Positions 34,637 through 43,766 of a stretch of 64,000 nt of DNA are shown in pieces. Source of the DNA: Christensenella hongkongensis (lineage in GTDB: Bacteria > Bacillota > Clostridia > Christensenellales > Christensenellaceae); contig NZ_LAYJ01000112.1 in the NCBI RefSeq assembly GCF_000981035.1, positions 337,928 through 401,927 of the forward strand. Direction: 5' to 3'. The notes beneath the pieces were generated by a model. That model ran no database searches and was not told the DNA's origin. It was given only the letters and a program-made list of their open reading frames with translations. The translations under genes and the position numbers were made by a program. Position 1 is the stretch's first letter. The number at the start of each line of letters is the position of its first letter.

Positions 34637-37299
34637 AATTTGCTTGGTTTACTCCATTTGACCATACAAGTGCAATCGGAGCAATTAGTAATATAGTATG
34701 TGAAGAATTGATAAAACAAGGGCACGAAGTGGTAATCTATGCCGCGAAGGGAGAGAAGTTTCGTGAGACAAATGTTCCGTTCAGCGAATATACATCAGAC
34801 ACCCTGAATATAGATATGTTGAAAGAGTACGATCATGTTCTTTATAACTTAGGAAATTATGGTTTGTTTCATCACGAAATATACAAGACGCTTGTTAAAT
34901 TCCCCGGGAAAGTGATTTTGCACGACAGGACTTTAAATGGCTTTTTTCGGCAGCTTTACAAAGAAGAAGATTGTGGAGGCAATTTGGATAAAGGTTATAC
35001 TTTATTCTGTAAGGCTATGGAGGAATGTTATGGTACAGAAGGCCTGAAAAAAGCAACTGAACTGTATCATTTTGATACAGAAACGGATGAAATCATGGGA
35101 CTTATGTCAGAATATACTCTTTTACCCAAAGCGCTTCGGAAAGCGACGGGTGTATTTACGCATGCAAATTCATTTTTGAAAGAATTAGCCGATGATTATT
35201 TAGGCCCAATGGATTACGCTTATCTGCCATGTGAAACCAAGAGCTCCGAAGGAGCGGGAGAAGTGTCCGAAGAAATAAGAAAAAAGTTTAAAAGCAACGG
35301 AAAATTGCTGGTTATTTCTAATGGTTTGATTCATAAAATCAAAAGAAATCATATTATGGCGGAAGTCCTTGCGGAAAATCCTCAGATTGCGGCGAAGCTC
35401 AATTTCGTATTGATTGGCAGCTACGGTGGTGAATATGGTGAGAGACTTAAAAAAATGTCAGAGAATGAACTCGAAAATTGCATGTATCTCTTGGGATATC
35501 AACCAAACGATATTATGGAAAGCTTTTTACAACAGGCGGACATTGCGGTTAATTTGAGATATCCAAATTCAGAGGTGTGCTCTTTGTCACTTCTTGAACA
35601 AATGTCATATGGAAAGCCTGTTATAGCGACAAATAGTGGAATATTTGGAGAATTGCCAAATGATGCTGTTATTAAGATTGAACTTGAAGACGAAAAAGAA
35701 CAACTAAAAGCGGCGCTTATGCGGTTGATTGATGATCAGAAGTTGCGTGAGAAGACGGGAACAAATGCCAGAAAATTTGTCAGGGATAATTGTGCCGTGG
35801 AAAACTATGTTTCAAGATTGCTGCATTTTTTGAAGAGTTGCGAAACAATCAACAAAGAAAACGAATTGGTTAATAAGATTCTAAATCGAGCGGGGAAAAC
35901 ACTCGGATTCCTGAATGTGAAAGAAACTCAAATACCATCTTCCGTTTTCCATGTGCAAAAGGAATATGAAGCTTTGCTTGGGGATAGCAAGTGCGAAAAA
36001 ACTTCGCAATTCAAAACGGTGGGCATCTGGTTTGGATTTTCATATTATATCCAAAATTTGAGCAGGGAAGGAATATCCAGATTTATGGGATGTTTGGTGA
36101 CAGCTCTGTTGGAGTGTTACCCTTTGGATATGGAAATATGGTGTTATGACGAAAATTTGGATGAAATTCAAATTATTTTCGAGGCAATACTGAAAGAACC
36201 CTCACTACGTAACCGTGTTCGGTTTATAACAGAAAAAAACTATAAGGAAATTTTAGGAATCAATGACTCCAGAAAATATCTTTCATGGGAAACACTACCA
36301 AAAGAAGTACGGCTTGGTTATATCGCAAGGGAGTTTTCGTTTGCTGATGTTTTTGTACCGGCAATAATATATCTTGACAATGTAGTGCTGACAGATAAAC
36401 CGATTATTGTACCGGCACATGATATGGCAGTTGCCTATCATTATAATGATTTTGTTGGCAGGGATGAGACTTATATCAGTCGTTGCCGGGATATTATTGA
36501 TCGTGCAAATAACTTGGCGCGTGTGGGAGCAAAATTAGTCAGCGCAAGTGAATTTGTGCGCAAGGAACATATTCTGAACAATATTCCATGTTCGCGTGAG
36601 GAAAAGACTTTTGTGATACCGTTTCCGGTATTTATGTCTGAAAGAGTCCAGGATGAAATTTTATCAGAAAGAGAACTCAGAGAAAGATTTCGGTTAACGG
36701 ATCCTTATTTGTTTTATCCCAGTCAGATTCGGCCACATAAGAATGTAGGGCGTTTACTGGAAGCCTTTTCAATCGTAAGAGAATCAATGCCTAAATTAAA
36801 GCTGGTATTGACGGGAGATGTAAAAGATGTCCTGGAAACGTATGAAAAGCTGAAAAAACTTAATCTTGAAAATGCAGTTGTTATGTTGAAAAACGTGGCG
36901 GAAAATGAACTTTTTTCTTTATATCATTATTGCAGTGCTGTTGTCGTTCCAACTACGATGGAAGCAAATTTTCCAACCCAGGCGACAGAAGCATTGGCGT
37001 GTGACAGGCCGCTGGTTTTGTCTGAAATACCGGTTGTTTTGGAAAGAATTGGTAATGTTTGTGAAGATAATGAGGCATGTGGGTTGCAATTATTCGATCC
37101 TTGCGATACGAAAGATTTGGCGGACAAAATAAAATTTGTTCTTCAAAATGAGAAAGAAGTAATACGGTTGCAAAAAGAATTTCGCGAAAAATTACTGCGA
37201 TATACATGGAACGATGCTGCTCAGGCATACTATAAATTAATGGATGATGCAATTCGAGAACAAACAAAAACGGTTGATTTGGCTCAAGGAGAAAGATAA
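34633..37299 (+). CDS. Tandem two-domain GT4 glycosyltransferase
   Basis: A large 888-residue protein with two GT-B units. Unit 1 (about 1-400) has a donor domain with NLRYPNSEVCSLSLLEQMSY and GKPVIATNSGIFGELP. A linker of about 60 residues follows. Unit 2 (about 450-880) has YPSQIRPHKNVGRLLEAFSI, LVLTGD and VVPTTMEANFPTQATEALAC. Two active sites in one chain are common in enzymes that polymerise or alternate linkages, such as WbdA and rhamnan synthases, so this is the best candidate for the chain polymerase of the exported glycan. It overlaps the preceding gene by 4 nt; the exporter follows after 3 nt. Confidence 0.9.
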   Translation: MKFAWFTPFDHTSAIGAISNIVCEELIKQGHEVVIYAAKGEKFRETNVPFSEYTSDTLNIDMLKEYDHVLYNLGNYGLFHHEIYKTLVKFPGKVILHDRTLNGFFRQLYKEEDCGGNLDKGYTLFCKAMEECYGTEGLKKATELYHFDTETDEIMGLMSEYTLLPKALRKATGVFTHANSFLKELADDYLGPMDYAYLPCETKSSEGAGEVSEEIRKKFKSNGKLLVISNGLIHKIKRNHIMAEVLAENPQIAAKLNFVLIGSYGGEYGERLKKMSENELENCMYLLGYQPNDIMESFLQQADIAVNLRYPNSEVCSLSLLEQMSYGKPVIATNSGIFGELPNDAVIKIELEDEKEQLKAALMRLIDDQKLREKTGTNARKFVRDNCAVENYVSRLLHFLKSCETINKENELVNKILNRAGKTLGFLNVKETQIPSSVFHVQKEYEALLGDSKCEKTSQFKTVGIWFGFSYYIQNLSREGISRFMGCLVTALLECYPLDMEIWCYDENLDEIQIIFEAILKEPSLRNRVRFITEKNYKEILGINDSRKYLSWETLPKEVRLGYIAREFSFADVFVPAIIYLDNVVLTDKPIIVPAHDMAVAYHYNDFVGRDETYISRCRDIIDRANNLARVGAKLVSASEFVRKEHILNNIPCSREEKTFVIPFPVFMSERVQDEILSERELRERFRLTDPYLFYPSQIRPHKNVGRLLEAFSIVRESMPKLKLVLTGDVKDVLETYEKLKKLNLENAVVMLKNVAENELFSLYHYCSAVVVPTTMEANFPTQATEALACDRPLVLSEIPVVLERIGNVCEDNEACGLQLFDPCDTKDLADKIKFVLQNEKEVIRLQKEFREKLLRYTWNDAAQAYYKLMDDAIREQTKTVDLAQGER

Positions 37300-37302
37300 T
37301 AT

Positions 37303-38073
37303 ATGCAGCTTAAGGAATTATGGAATTACAGGGAGATGCTTGGCAGCCTTGTAAAAAAAGACTTAAAAACCAGATACAAGGGATCGGTCCTTGGATTTTT
37401 ATGGACTTTTCTGAATCCGCTTTTACAATTACTGGTCTATTCACTTTTATTTTCTGTTATTATGCGGGCAAACATTGACAATTATGCAATGTTTTTGTTC
37501 GTGGCATTAGTCCCGTGGTTGTTTTTTTCTACTTCATTGGTAAGCGGTGCTTCCTGTATTATGGGCGCACAGGGATTGATTGAGAAGATATATTTCCCAA
37601 GAATTATCATACCGATTTCTGTTGTGTGCAGTAATTTTATGAATATGATATTTTCTTTTATCATTGTATTTTTAGCTCTTTTTTTTACAGGAGTAGGAGT
37701 TTCGGCAGTAGTTATCGTTTTGCCGGTAATCATGATCATAGAATTCTTTTTTGCTTTGGGTTTGACGTTAATCGTATCTGCTGTAAATGTATATTTTCGA
37801 GACTTGGAATATATTTTGGGGATACTGACACAGGTATGGATGTACTTGACACCAATTCTATATTCAGTCGATATGGTGCCACAGCAGCTTAAGGGCGTTT
37901 TGGATTTTAATCCAATGTCAAGCGTGATACTGGCCTACAGGGATATCCTGTTTTATCAAAGAATGCCTGATATGAGTACGTTGCTTTCCGCCGTGTTATG
38001 CGCTGTGGGTTCAATGGTGATAGGGGTATTTATATTCAATAAATTGCAACGAAGATTTGCTGAAGAATTATAG
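37303..38073 (+). CDS. wzm: Polysaccharide ABC exporter permease (Wzm-like)
   Basis: Membrane subunit of an ABC-2 type exporter that moves undecaprenyl-linked glycan across the membrane; 256 residues with six helices. Characteristic pieces are LVKKDLKTRYKGSVLGFLWT FLNP at the N-terminus (the polysaccharide-exporter signature) and VNVYFRDLEYIL in the coupling region. The ATPase follows 12 nt later. The locus therefore uses the ABC-dependent route; no Wzx or Wzy was found in the window. Confidence 0.94.
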   Translation: MQLKELWNYREMLGSLVKKDLKTRYKGSVLGFLWTFLNPLLQLLVYSLLFSVIMRANIDNYAMFLFVALVPWLFFSTSLVSGASCIMGAQGLIEKIYFPRIIIPISVVCSNFMNMIFSFIIVFLALFFTGVGVSAVVIVLPVIMIIEFFFALGLTLIVSAVNVYFRDLEYILGILTQVWMYLTPILYSVDMVPQQLKGVLDFNPMSSVILAYRDILFYQRMPDMSTLLSAVLCAVGSMVIGVFIFNKLQRRFAEEL

Positions 38074-38085
38074 TGGAGACATGTT

Positions 38086-39366
38086 ATGCCAATAGTAATT
38101 GAAGTTGAAAATCTATACAAAAGTTTTAAAGTTTATTCCGATAAAGGAAGAACATTAAAAGAAAGATTGCTTTTTAAAAACAGAAGGGCCTTTGAAAACC
38201 GCGAGGTGCTCAAAGGTGTTAGTTTTACCATTGAAAAAGGTGAGACAGTTGGGCTGATAGGCCATAATGGCTGCGGAAAAAGCACCTTATTGAAACTTTT
38301 GACAAGAATTTTATATCCGGATCAGGGAAGTGTTAAAGTGGAAGGACGCGTTTCCAGCTTGTTAGAGTTGGGAGCTGGTTTTCATCCGGATCTTTCCGGG
38401 CGGGAGAATATTTATGCAAATGCTGCGATTTTTGGATTGAAAAAGAAAGAAATTGATACAAGATTAAAAGAGATTATTGATTTTTCCGGTTTGGAAGATT
38501 TCATCGATAATCCGGTTAGGACTTATTCGTCAGGCATGTATACGAGACTTGCTTTTTCTGTTGCTATCAGCGTAGATGCAGATGTTCTTTTAGTTGATGA
38601 AATATTAGCGGTGGGAGACGTGAATTTCCAGCAAAAATGTCTAAAGAAAATGCGACAGCTCCGAGATAGTGGAGTTACAATCGTATATGTCACACACGAT
38701 ACCAATACGGTCAAAACATTTTGTACACGCGCGATGTGGATACATGAAGGGAAAATCCTTCGTGATGGTGAAGCTGGCGAAACAGTCGATGCTTATCTTG
38801 CTTATATGAATAAAGAAAAAATTGACGAACTGGGAAAAGAACAGGAAAAAGAAGAACAAAATAAAGAAGAACAAAAAAAAGAGCAGGACACTTCGGAGGT
38901 GGAGGAAGAAGCGCAGGTTGATGACAATCACTTTGGTTCGGGAGAGGTCATTGTGTCAGAGGCATATATGTTGAATGAAATGGGGAAAAAGACTACAGTA
39001 CTTAAGCGTGGTGAAAAAGTCAGTTTAATGATCCATTATAAAATTTTAAAAGAGCAGCAAGGATATAATTTTGGCATGGGTTTTTTCACATCTGACGGGA
39101 TAAACGTTTTTGGCACGAACATGAATATTGATAATATTTTTCCCAAGAAATTGCCGTTAGAAGGCACGGTCATGTTCACTATGGATAGTTTGCCGCTTTT
39201 AGAGGGGGAGTATAAACTAAACGTGGCCATTGTGAATGAAAATCAGGAGCCATTGGATTACTATCGTCATTATTCTGATTTTAGTGTTAATTCTGATAAT
39301 AAAGCGATTGGCGTGGCTTATGTTGAGCATCGCTGGGAATTGCCTGATGAAACTGGTAGCAAATAA
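38086..39366 (+). CDS. wzt: Polysaccharide ABC exporter ATPase with cargo domain (Wzt-like)
   Basis: A 426-residue ATPase. The nucleotide domain (about 1-245) has Walker A GHNGCGKST, the Wzt/TagH feature ELGAGFHPDLSGRENIYANA, signature YSSGMYTRLAFSVAI and Walker B DVLLVDEILAVGD. A very charged Glu/Lys/Gln linker (about 246-275) leads to a C-terminal beta-sandwich (about 285-420), as in the Wzt proteins whose C-domain binds the capped end of the glycan. That suggests export is coupled to a terminal modification, fitting the FkbM methyltransferase upstream. Confidence 0.93.
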   Translation: MPIVIEVENLYKSFKVYSDKGRTLKERLLFKNRRAFENREVLKGVSFTIEKGETVGLIGHNGCGKSTLLKLLTRILYPDQGSVKVEGRVSSLLELGAGFHPDLSGRENIYANAAIFGLKKKEIDTRLKEIIDFSGLEDFIDNPVRTYSSGMYTRLAFSVAISVDADVLLVDEILAVGDVNFQQKCLKKMRQLRDSGVTIVYVTHDTNTVKTFCTRAMWIHEGKILRDGEAGETVDAYLAYMNKEKIDELGKEQEKEEQNKEEQKKEQDTSEVEEEAQVDDNHFGSGEVIVSEAYMLNEMGKKTTVLKRGEKVSLMIHYKILKEQQGYNFGMGFFTSDGINVFGTNMNIDNIFPKKLPLEGTVMFTMDSLPLLEGEYKLNVAIVNENQEPLDYYRHYSDFSVNSDNKAIGVAYVEHRWELPDETGSK

Positions 39367-39538
39367 TAGGGAGAAGTTATCATACGATGGAAGCGGACGT
39401 TTGCAAGACATGAAAGAACGATTTGTGAAACCGATTTGGAGCAAGGCCGGAACGAGTTTGCAATGGTATATGAATTATGGTAAAATAAACAACAAATTAG
39501 ATTTTTTGTTTAGGGTGTTAGGAAGAAAATATGAATGA
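39347..39538 (+). CDS. Small hypothetical ORF between wzt and the sugar cassette
   Basis: A possible 63-residue protein filling the 164-nt gap between wzt and the next gene. It overlaps wzt by 20 nt and the next start by 8 nt. The translation (RLQDMKERFVKPIWSKAGTS and following) is hydrophilic with no recognised motif. Its ribosome-binding site is weak. It could be a remnant of a longer protein lost by deletion. The tight overlaps favour a read frame, but this is uncertain. Confidence 0.3.
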   Translation: MKLVANNREKLSYDGSGRLQDMKERFVKPIWSKAGTSLQWYMNYGKINNKLDFLFRVLGRKYE

Positions 39539-40532
39539 TAATATAATAAAGAATAAGAAAGTTTTAGTGACGGGTGCAGATGGCTTTATTGGTTCTCATT
39601 TGTGTGAGATGTTGCTCGAAGAGGGAGCGGAAGTCACTGCGCTTAGCTATTATAATTCATTTAATAATTGGGGTTGGCTGGAAGACATCAAGAGATTAAA
39701 AGAGATACGTGTAGAATGTGGGGATGTCAGAGACAATGGTTTTTGTAACCAATTATTAAAGGGTCAAGAAATTGTCTTTAATTTAGCTGCGCTTATTGCG
39801 ATTCCCTATTCGTATGTTGCGCCGCAAAGCTATGTAGATACAAATATACACGGCGCGTTGAATATTTGTCAGGCTGCGCTGAACGCAGGCGTGAAGCGGG
39901 TTATTCAGATATCTACAAGTGAAGTATATGGTACGGCACAGTATGTGCCGATTGACGAAAAACACCCCTTGCAACCACAGTCGCCTTATAGTGCGACTAA
40001 AATTGGATCGGACTCTATTGCAATGAGTTTTCATAATGCTTTTGACTTGCCGGTTGTGATTGCCCGGCCATTTAATACATATGGTCCGAGGCAATCAGCG
40101 CGCGCAGTAATTCCGACCGTGATTACGCAGATTGCCTCGGGTGCCAAGCAGATTAGACTAGGAGATGTATCACCGACAAGAGATTTTAATTATGTGAAGG
40201 ATACATGTAAGGGCTTGATCCTATTGGCGGAGTGCGACAAGGCAGTTGGGGAAACGGTTAACATTGGTTCAAACTATGAAATCAGTATCTACGATACTGT
40301 TATGAAAATAAATGAAATTATGAACAGTCAAACAGAGATTGTTGTTGAAGACCAACGAATCAGGCCAAAAGGAAGCGAAGTAAAAAGACTTTGGTGTGAT
40401 AATGGAAAAATCATTGCACTCACGGGTTTTGCGCCAGAATATGATATTGATTTGGGATTGCAGAAAACGATTGAATGGTTTTCTGATAAAGAGAATTTGA
40501 AAAAGTACAAAGCGGGGATTTACAATGTCTAG
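39531..40532 (+). CDS. NAD-dependent nucleotide-sugar dehydratase (LegB-like SDR)
   Basis: A 333-residue extended SDR. It has VLVTGADGFIGSHLCEMLLE, the stretch YYNSFNNWGWLED found in LegB-type 4,6-dehydratases, STSEVYGTAQYVPIDE, the catalytic SPYSATKIGSDS and ARPFNTYGPRQSARAVIPTV. It would make a 4-keto-6-deoxy nucleotide sugar as the first step of an amino-deoxysugar pathway. The nucleotidyltransferase, epimerase, aminotransferase and acyltransferase that follow supply the other steps. The exact sugar is not determined. It overlaps the next gene by 8 nt. Confidence 0.82.
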   Translation: MNDNIIKNKKVLVTGADGFIGSHLCEMLLEEGAEVTALSYYNSFNNWGWLEDIKRLKEIRVECGDVRDNGFCNQLLKGQEIVFNLAALIAIPYSYVAPQSYVDTNIHGALNICQAALNAGVKRVIQISTSEVYGTAQYVPIDEKHPLQPQSPYSATKIGSDSIAMSFHNAFDLPVVIARPFNTYGPRQSARAVIPTVITQIASGAKQIRLGDVSPTRDFNYVKDTCKGLILLAECDKAVGETVNIGSNYEISIYDTVMKINEIMNSQTEIVVEDQRIRPKGSEVKRLWCDNGKIIALTGFAPEYDIDLGLQKTIEWFSDKENLKKYKAGIYNV

Positions 40533-41235
40533 GAAAGCGGTTATATTATCAGGCGGTCTAGGAATGCGGCTACGGCCTTTTACAGAAGTAATTCCCAAGC
40601 CTCTTTTACCTATTGGGGAAAAGGCAGTGCTTGAAATACAAATTGAGCATTTGAAAAAACATGGATTCGAAGACATTTTTTTGGCAACAAATTATAAATC
40701 CGAATATATTGAAAATTTTTTTGGAGACGGCAGCAGGTATGGCGTTAATCTTGTCATTAGTAAGGAAGAAAAACCTTTGGGAACGGTAGGACCTATTACA
40801 TTACTTCAAGATCAACTTAAGGATCAACCGTTTGTGGTGATGAATGGAGATATCGTTAGTCAAGTAGATATGTCTAAATTTTATGATTTTGCATGCGGTA
40901 ATAAGGCTAAACTTAATGTCACAGTGAAGAAAATTATTACCCCATATGAATTTGGAAATATTTTTTTTGACGGCGATAGAGTAAAGAAAATTGAAGAAAA
41001 GGCGGATATTATAACATATGCGTTGGCAGGGATATATGTGATGAGTCCGCAAATTTTTGAATTGATTCCGAAAAATGAGTACTTCGGCATGGATAAGCTC
41101 ATTTTGAAAATGCTTGGTCAGGATGATCCGATTTATAAATATGAGATCGATGAATATTGGCTTGATATTGGTCGTATGAATGATTATGAAGAAGCGAACA
41201 ACGCGTATGAAAAAATGATGGGGGACAGCAACTGA
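40525..41235 (+). CDS. Sugar-1-phosphate nucleotidyltransferase
   Basis: A 236-residue enzyme joining a sugar 1-phosphate to an NTP. It has the fingerprint LSGGLGMRLRPFTEVIPKPLLPI, the Lys of IPKPLLP, the metal-binding VVMNGDIVS and a second Asp in YWLDIGRMNDYEEA. It is the short, catalytic-domain-only type similar to PtmE, LegF or HddC-like enzymes. It probably activates the precursor of the cassette's sugar. Which nucleotide (GDP, CDP or dTDP) is used cannot be fixed from the motifs I can see. Confidence 0.86.
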   Translation: MSRKAVILSGGLGMRLRPFTEVIPKPLLPIGEKAVLEIQIEHLKKHGFEDIFLATNYKSEYIENFFGDGSRYGVNLVISKEEKPLGTVGPITLLQDQLKDQPFVVMNGDIVSQVDMSKFYDFACGNKAKLNVTVKKIITPYEFGNIFFDGDRVKKIEEKADIITYALAGIYVMSPQIFELIPKNEYFGMDKLILKMLGQDDPIYKYEIDEYWLDIGRMNDYEEANNAYEKMMGDSN

Positions 41236-41236
41236 T

Positions 41237-42181
41237 ATGAGCAATGTTCTGGTGCTTGGGGGAGCGGGATTTATTGGTGCTCATATCGTGCGGCGATTCA
41301 TTAGCGAAGGTGACAAGGTTACGATCGTGGATGGCATGCTGCCGAAGACGGGAGCAAATATAAATAATGTGCCAAAAAATGTAGAATTTATTGATCGAAG
41401 AATTGAAGATGTCGATAACCTTGCAAGAATGTTGGAGAAGTATGATGTTGTAATTGATAGCATGGCATGGACGTCTCATCTCGAGGCATTGGAAGATCCC
41501 ATGTATGATGTTGATTTAAATATCAAAAGCCATATTGTTTTGTTGCAAAATGTGAAACGAGGAAGCAAGACTCGCTTTTTTTATTTGGGATCGAGGGGGC
41601 AATATGGAAAGGATGCTTTAGAACCGATTACGGAACAAACTGGTATGAGACCAGATGATATACAAGGGATTGATAAGACGGCTGCCGATCATTTTTTTCG
41701 CGTGTTTGCGCGCTTGAAAAATTTGAATGTTACAACTCTTAGATTTCCAAATTGTTTTGGGGCTTTTCAAAAGGTTGAGCAAAAAGACATCGGATTGATC
41801 GGAGGCTTTATAAAACAAGTAATCATGGGCTTACCTGTTGAGGTATATGGAAACAAAAGATACAGAAGCATCATATACGCTCCGGATTTGGCAGGGATTG
41901 TCTGGCAATTATCACAAAAAAAAGAATGTGGGTACCAGGAGTATAATATTGCAGGCATCAGATTAGAAATCATGGATATTGTGAAAGAAATTATTCGTGT
42001 GAATGGCGCAGGAAAATGTATCCAAAAAGAACTGCCATCCCATATTAAAAAAATCGATATGGGGGATGTGCTGGTAGACGATCGAAAGTTACGCGAACAA
42101 CTGAGCACACTCCAGTATACGGAAGTGCCAAAAGCCTTGGCTGAAACGGTCAACTATTTTAAGAGGAGTTTGAAACTATGA
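41237..42181 (+). CDS. NAD-dependent epimerase/dehydratase (SDR)
   Basis: A 314-residue extended SDR with VLVLGGAGFIGAHIVRRFIS at the N-terminus, LGSRGQYG and a Tyr/Lys region that is less typical (the usual YxxxK reads around DIQGIDKTAADHF, with no Tyr in place). The catalytic residue is therefore uncertain. It would serve as epimerase or reductase in the cassette. It starts one base after the nucleotidyltransferase and overlaps the aminotransferase start in ATGA. Confidence 0.75.
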   Translation: MSNVLVLGGAGFIGAHIVRRFISEGDKVTIVDGMLPKTGANINNVPKNVEFIDRRIEDVDNLARMLEKYDVVIDSMAWTSHLEALEDPMYDVDLNIKSHIVLLQNVKRGSKTRFFYLGSRGQYGKDALEPITEQTGMRPDDIQGIDKTAADHFFRVFARLKNLNVTTLRFPNCFGAFQKVEQKDIGLIGGFIKQVIMGLPVEVYGNKRYRSIIYAPDLAGIVWQLSQKKECGYQEYNIAGIRLEIMDIVKEIIRVNGAGKCIQKELPSHIKKIDMGDVLVDDRKLREQLSTLQYTEVPKALAETVNYFKRSLKL

Positions 42182-43269
42182 TATGGAGATGTGATTTAGC
42201 GCCACAATATGATCTGTATAAAGATAAAATTAAGGAATGTATCGATAGAATAGGTGCTTCCGGGCGATATATTCTTGCAGATGAAGTGCGGGAATTCGAA
42301 AAAAAATTTGCACAATATTTAGGCGTTAAGCATGTTGTCGGTGTCGCAAATGGAACGGATGCCTTGGTGTTAATCTTAAAAGCGTTGAATATTGGTGCCG
42401 GAGATGAGGTTATCACTACAGCCTATACTGCAATTCCTACGGTCTCTGCTATTATTGAAGCAGGGGCGACTCCTGTTTTTGTTGATATCTGTGAAGATAC
42501 ATTTCTTATGGATGTTTCAAAGATAAAAGAAGCAATTACTGAAAAAACAAAAGCAATTATGCCGGTGCATATCTTTGGTAATGTGTTGGATATTGAAGAA
42601 CTGAAAAAAGCAGTTGGAGATATACCCGTAATCGAAGACGCGTGCCAAGCCCATGGCAGTAGTATCGGCGGAAAGAAAGCCGGGAGTATGGGAATTGCAG
42701 GCGCATTTAGTTTTTATCCGACAAAAAATCTGGGTGGATACGGAGATGGCGGGGCGATTGCTACAAACAGCGATGAGATTGCAGAAACACTGATGCGCTT
42801 ACGTATGTACGGTATGACTGACAAAGATCATATTATCTATAATGGTATAAATTCCAGATTAGATGAGCTTCAGGCGGCAATTCTTAGCGTGAAACTGGAT
42901 GATTTAGATGCAATGAACCAGAGCAGGAATCATATCGCAGAAAGATATCGAATGGAATTGACAAGTGGCTTGATTGCACACCAAAAAATTGAAAAAAATG
43001 TATATTCCAACTACCATGTTTATACTGTGCGTTTTCGCGGAGATAGGGATGGTCTGGTGGAAGCATTGATAAAAGAAGACATTCAAACGAATGTATACTA
43101 TTCCATACCATTGCATTTGCAAGAAGCAAATAAATATTTGGGATATCAACAAGGGGATTTGCCTGTGACGGAGCAACTTTGCAACGAAGCATTGGCGATT
43201 GCGATGTATCCTGAGCTGGAGATGGAAACACTGGACTATATCATTGAAAAAATGAATTATTTGGGGTAA
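42178..43269 (+). CDS. PLP-dependent sugar aminotransferase (DegT/DnrJ/EryC1)
   Basis: Transfers an amino group onto a keto nucleotide sugar; 363 residues. The PLP-binding Lys183 sits in FSFYPTKNLGGYGDGG. Further markers are VVGVANGTDALVLILKAL, the VIEDACQAHGS segment with the PLP-stacking Asp, and GINSRLDELQAAIL. Overall it resembles FdtB/QdtB-type 3-aminotransferases, which are followed, as here, by a hexapeptide N-acetyltransferase. The 3,4-ketoisomerase that those pathways need was not seen in the window. Confidence 0.9.
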   Translation: MIWRCDLAPQYDLYKDKIKECIDRIGASGRYILADEVREFEKKFAQYLGVKHVVGVANGTDALVLILKALNIGAGDEVITTAYTAIPTVSAIIEAGATPVFVDICEDTFLMDVSKIKEAITEKTKAIMPVHIFGNVLDIEELKKAVGDIPVIEDACQAHGSSIGGKKAGSMGIAGAFSFYPTKNLGGYGDGGAIATNSDEIAETLMRLRMYGMTDKDHIIYNGINSRLDELQAAILSVKLDDLDAMNQSRNHIAERYRMELTSGLIAHQKIEKNVYSNYHVYTVRFRGDRDGLVEALIKEDIQTNVYYSIPLHLQEANKYLGYQQGDLPVTEQLCNEALAIAMYPELEMETLDYIIEKMNYLG

Positions 43270-43274
43270 ATAAA

Positions 43275-43766
43275 GTGCTGGATAAAGATGTGAAATTGGG
43301 CAAAGATGTTGTTATATTTGATGAAAAATTGATCAATGTTTTTGGATGTGAAATTGGAGACCGGTCATTTGTTGGGCCTTTCGTAGAAATCACGAGGAAC
43401 GTTAAGATAGGTGCAGACTGCAAAATTGAGAGCCATTCTTTTATTTGCGATTCGGTTACACTGGAAGATCAGGTTTTTATTGGGCATGGAGTTATGTTTA
43501 CAAACGATTTGTATCCTAAAGTTGAAAGAGGCGTCCAATATATCGAAACGGTTGTAAAATCGCATGCGAGTATTGGCTCGAACGCAACAATCGTATGTGG
43601 TGTCACGATTGGAAGGTATTGTGTCGTGGGTGCTGGCGCTGTTGTCACCAGGGATGTTGAGGATTTCTCGATCGTTGCGGGAAATCCGGCAAAAGTATTG
43701 CATCAATTTCAGAGTGAAAAAGAAATGATAAATTATATGACGGAAAGGCAGCCGTTGAGAAAATGA
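43275..43766 (+). CDS. Left-handed beta-helix sugar N-acyltransferase
   Basis: A 163-residue trimeric acyltransferase with hexapeptide repeats (IGDRSFVGPFVEITRNVKIG; IGRYCVVGAGAVVTRDVEDF). The segment HGVMFTNDLYPK resembles QdtC/FdtC, enzymes that acetylate an amino-deoxysugar made by the aminotransferase just upstream. It uses a GTG start at 43275 with GGGG overlapping the end of the previous gene. The last 4 nt overlap the GT2 gene. Confidence 0.86.
   Translation: MLDKDVKLGKDVVIFDEKLINVFGCEIGDRSFVGPFVEITRNVKIGADCKIESHSFICDSVTLEDQVFIGHGVMFTNDLYPKVERGVQYIETVVKSHASIGSNATIVCGVTIGRYCVVGAGAVVTRDVEDFSIVAGNPAKVLHQFQSEKEMINYMTERQPLRK

Noticed and set aside
39236-39346. N-terminal extension of the small ORF after wzt
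   Set aside because: It overlaps wzt out of frame and codes for an Ile/Leu run that is just the shifted reading of the Wzt C-domain.
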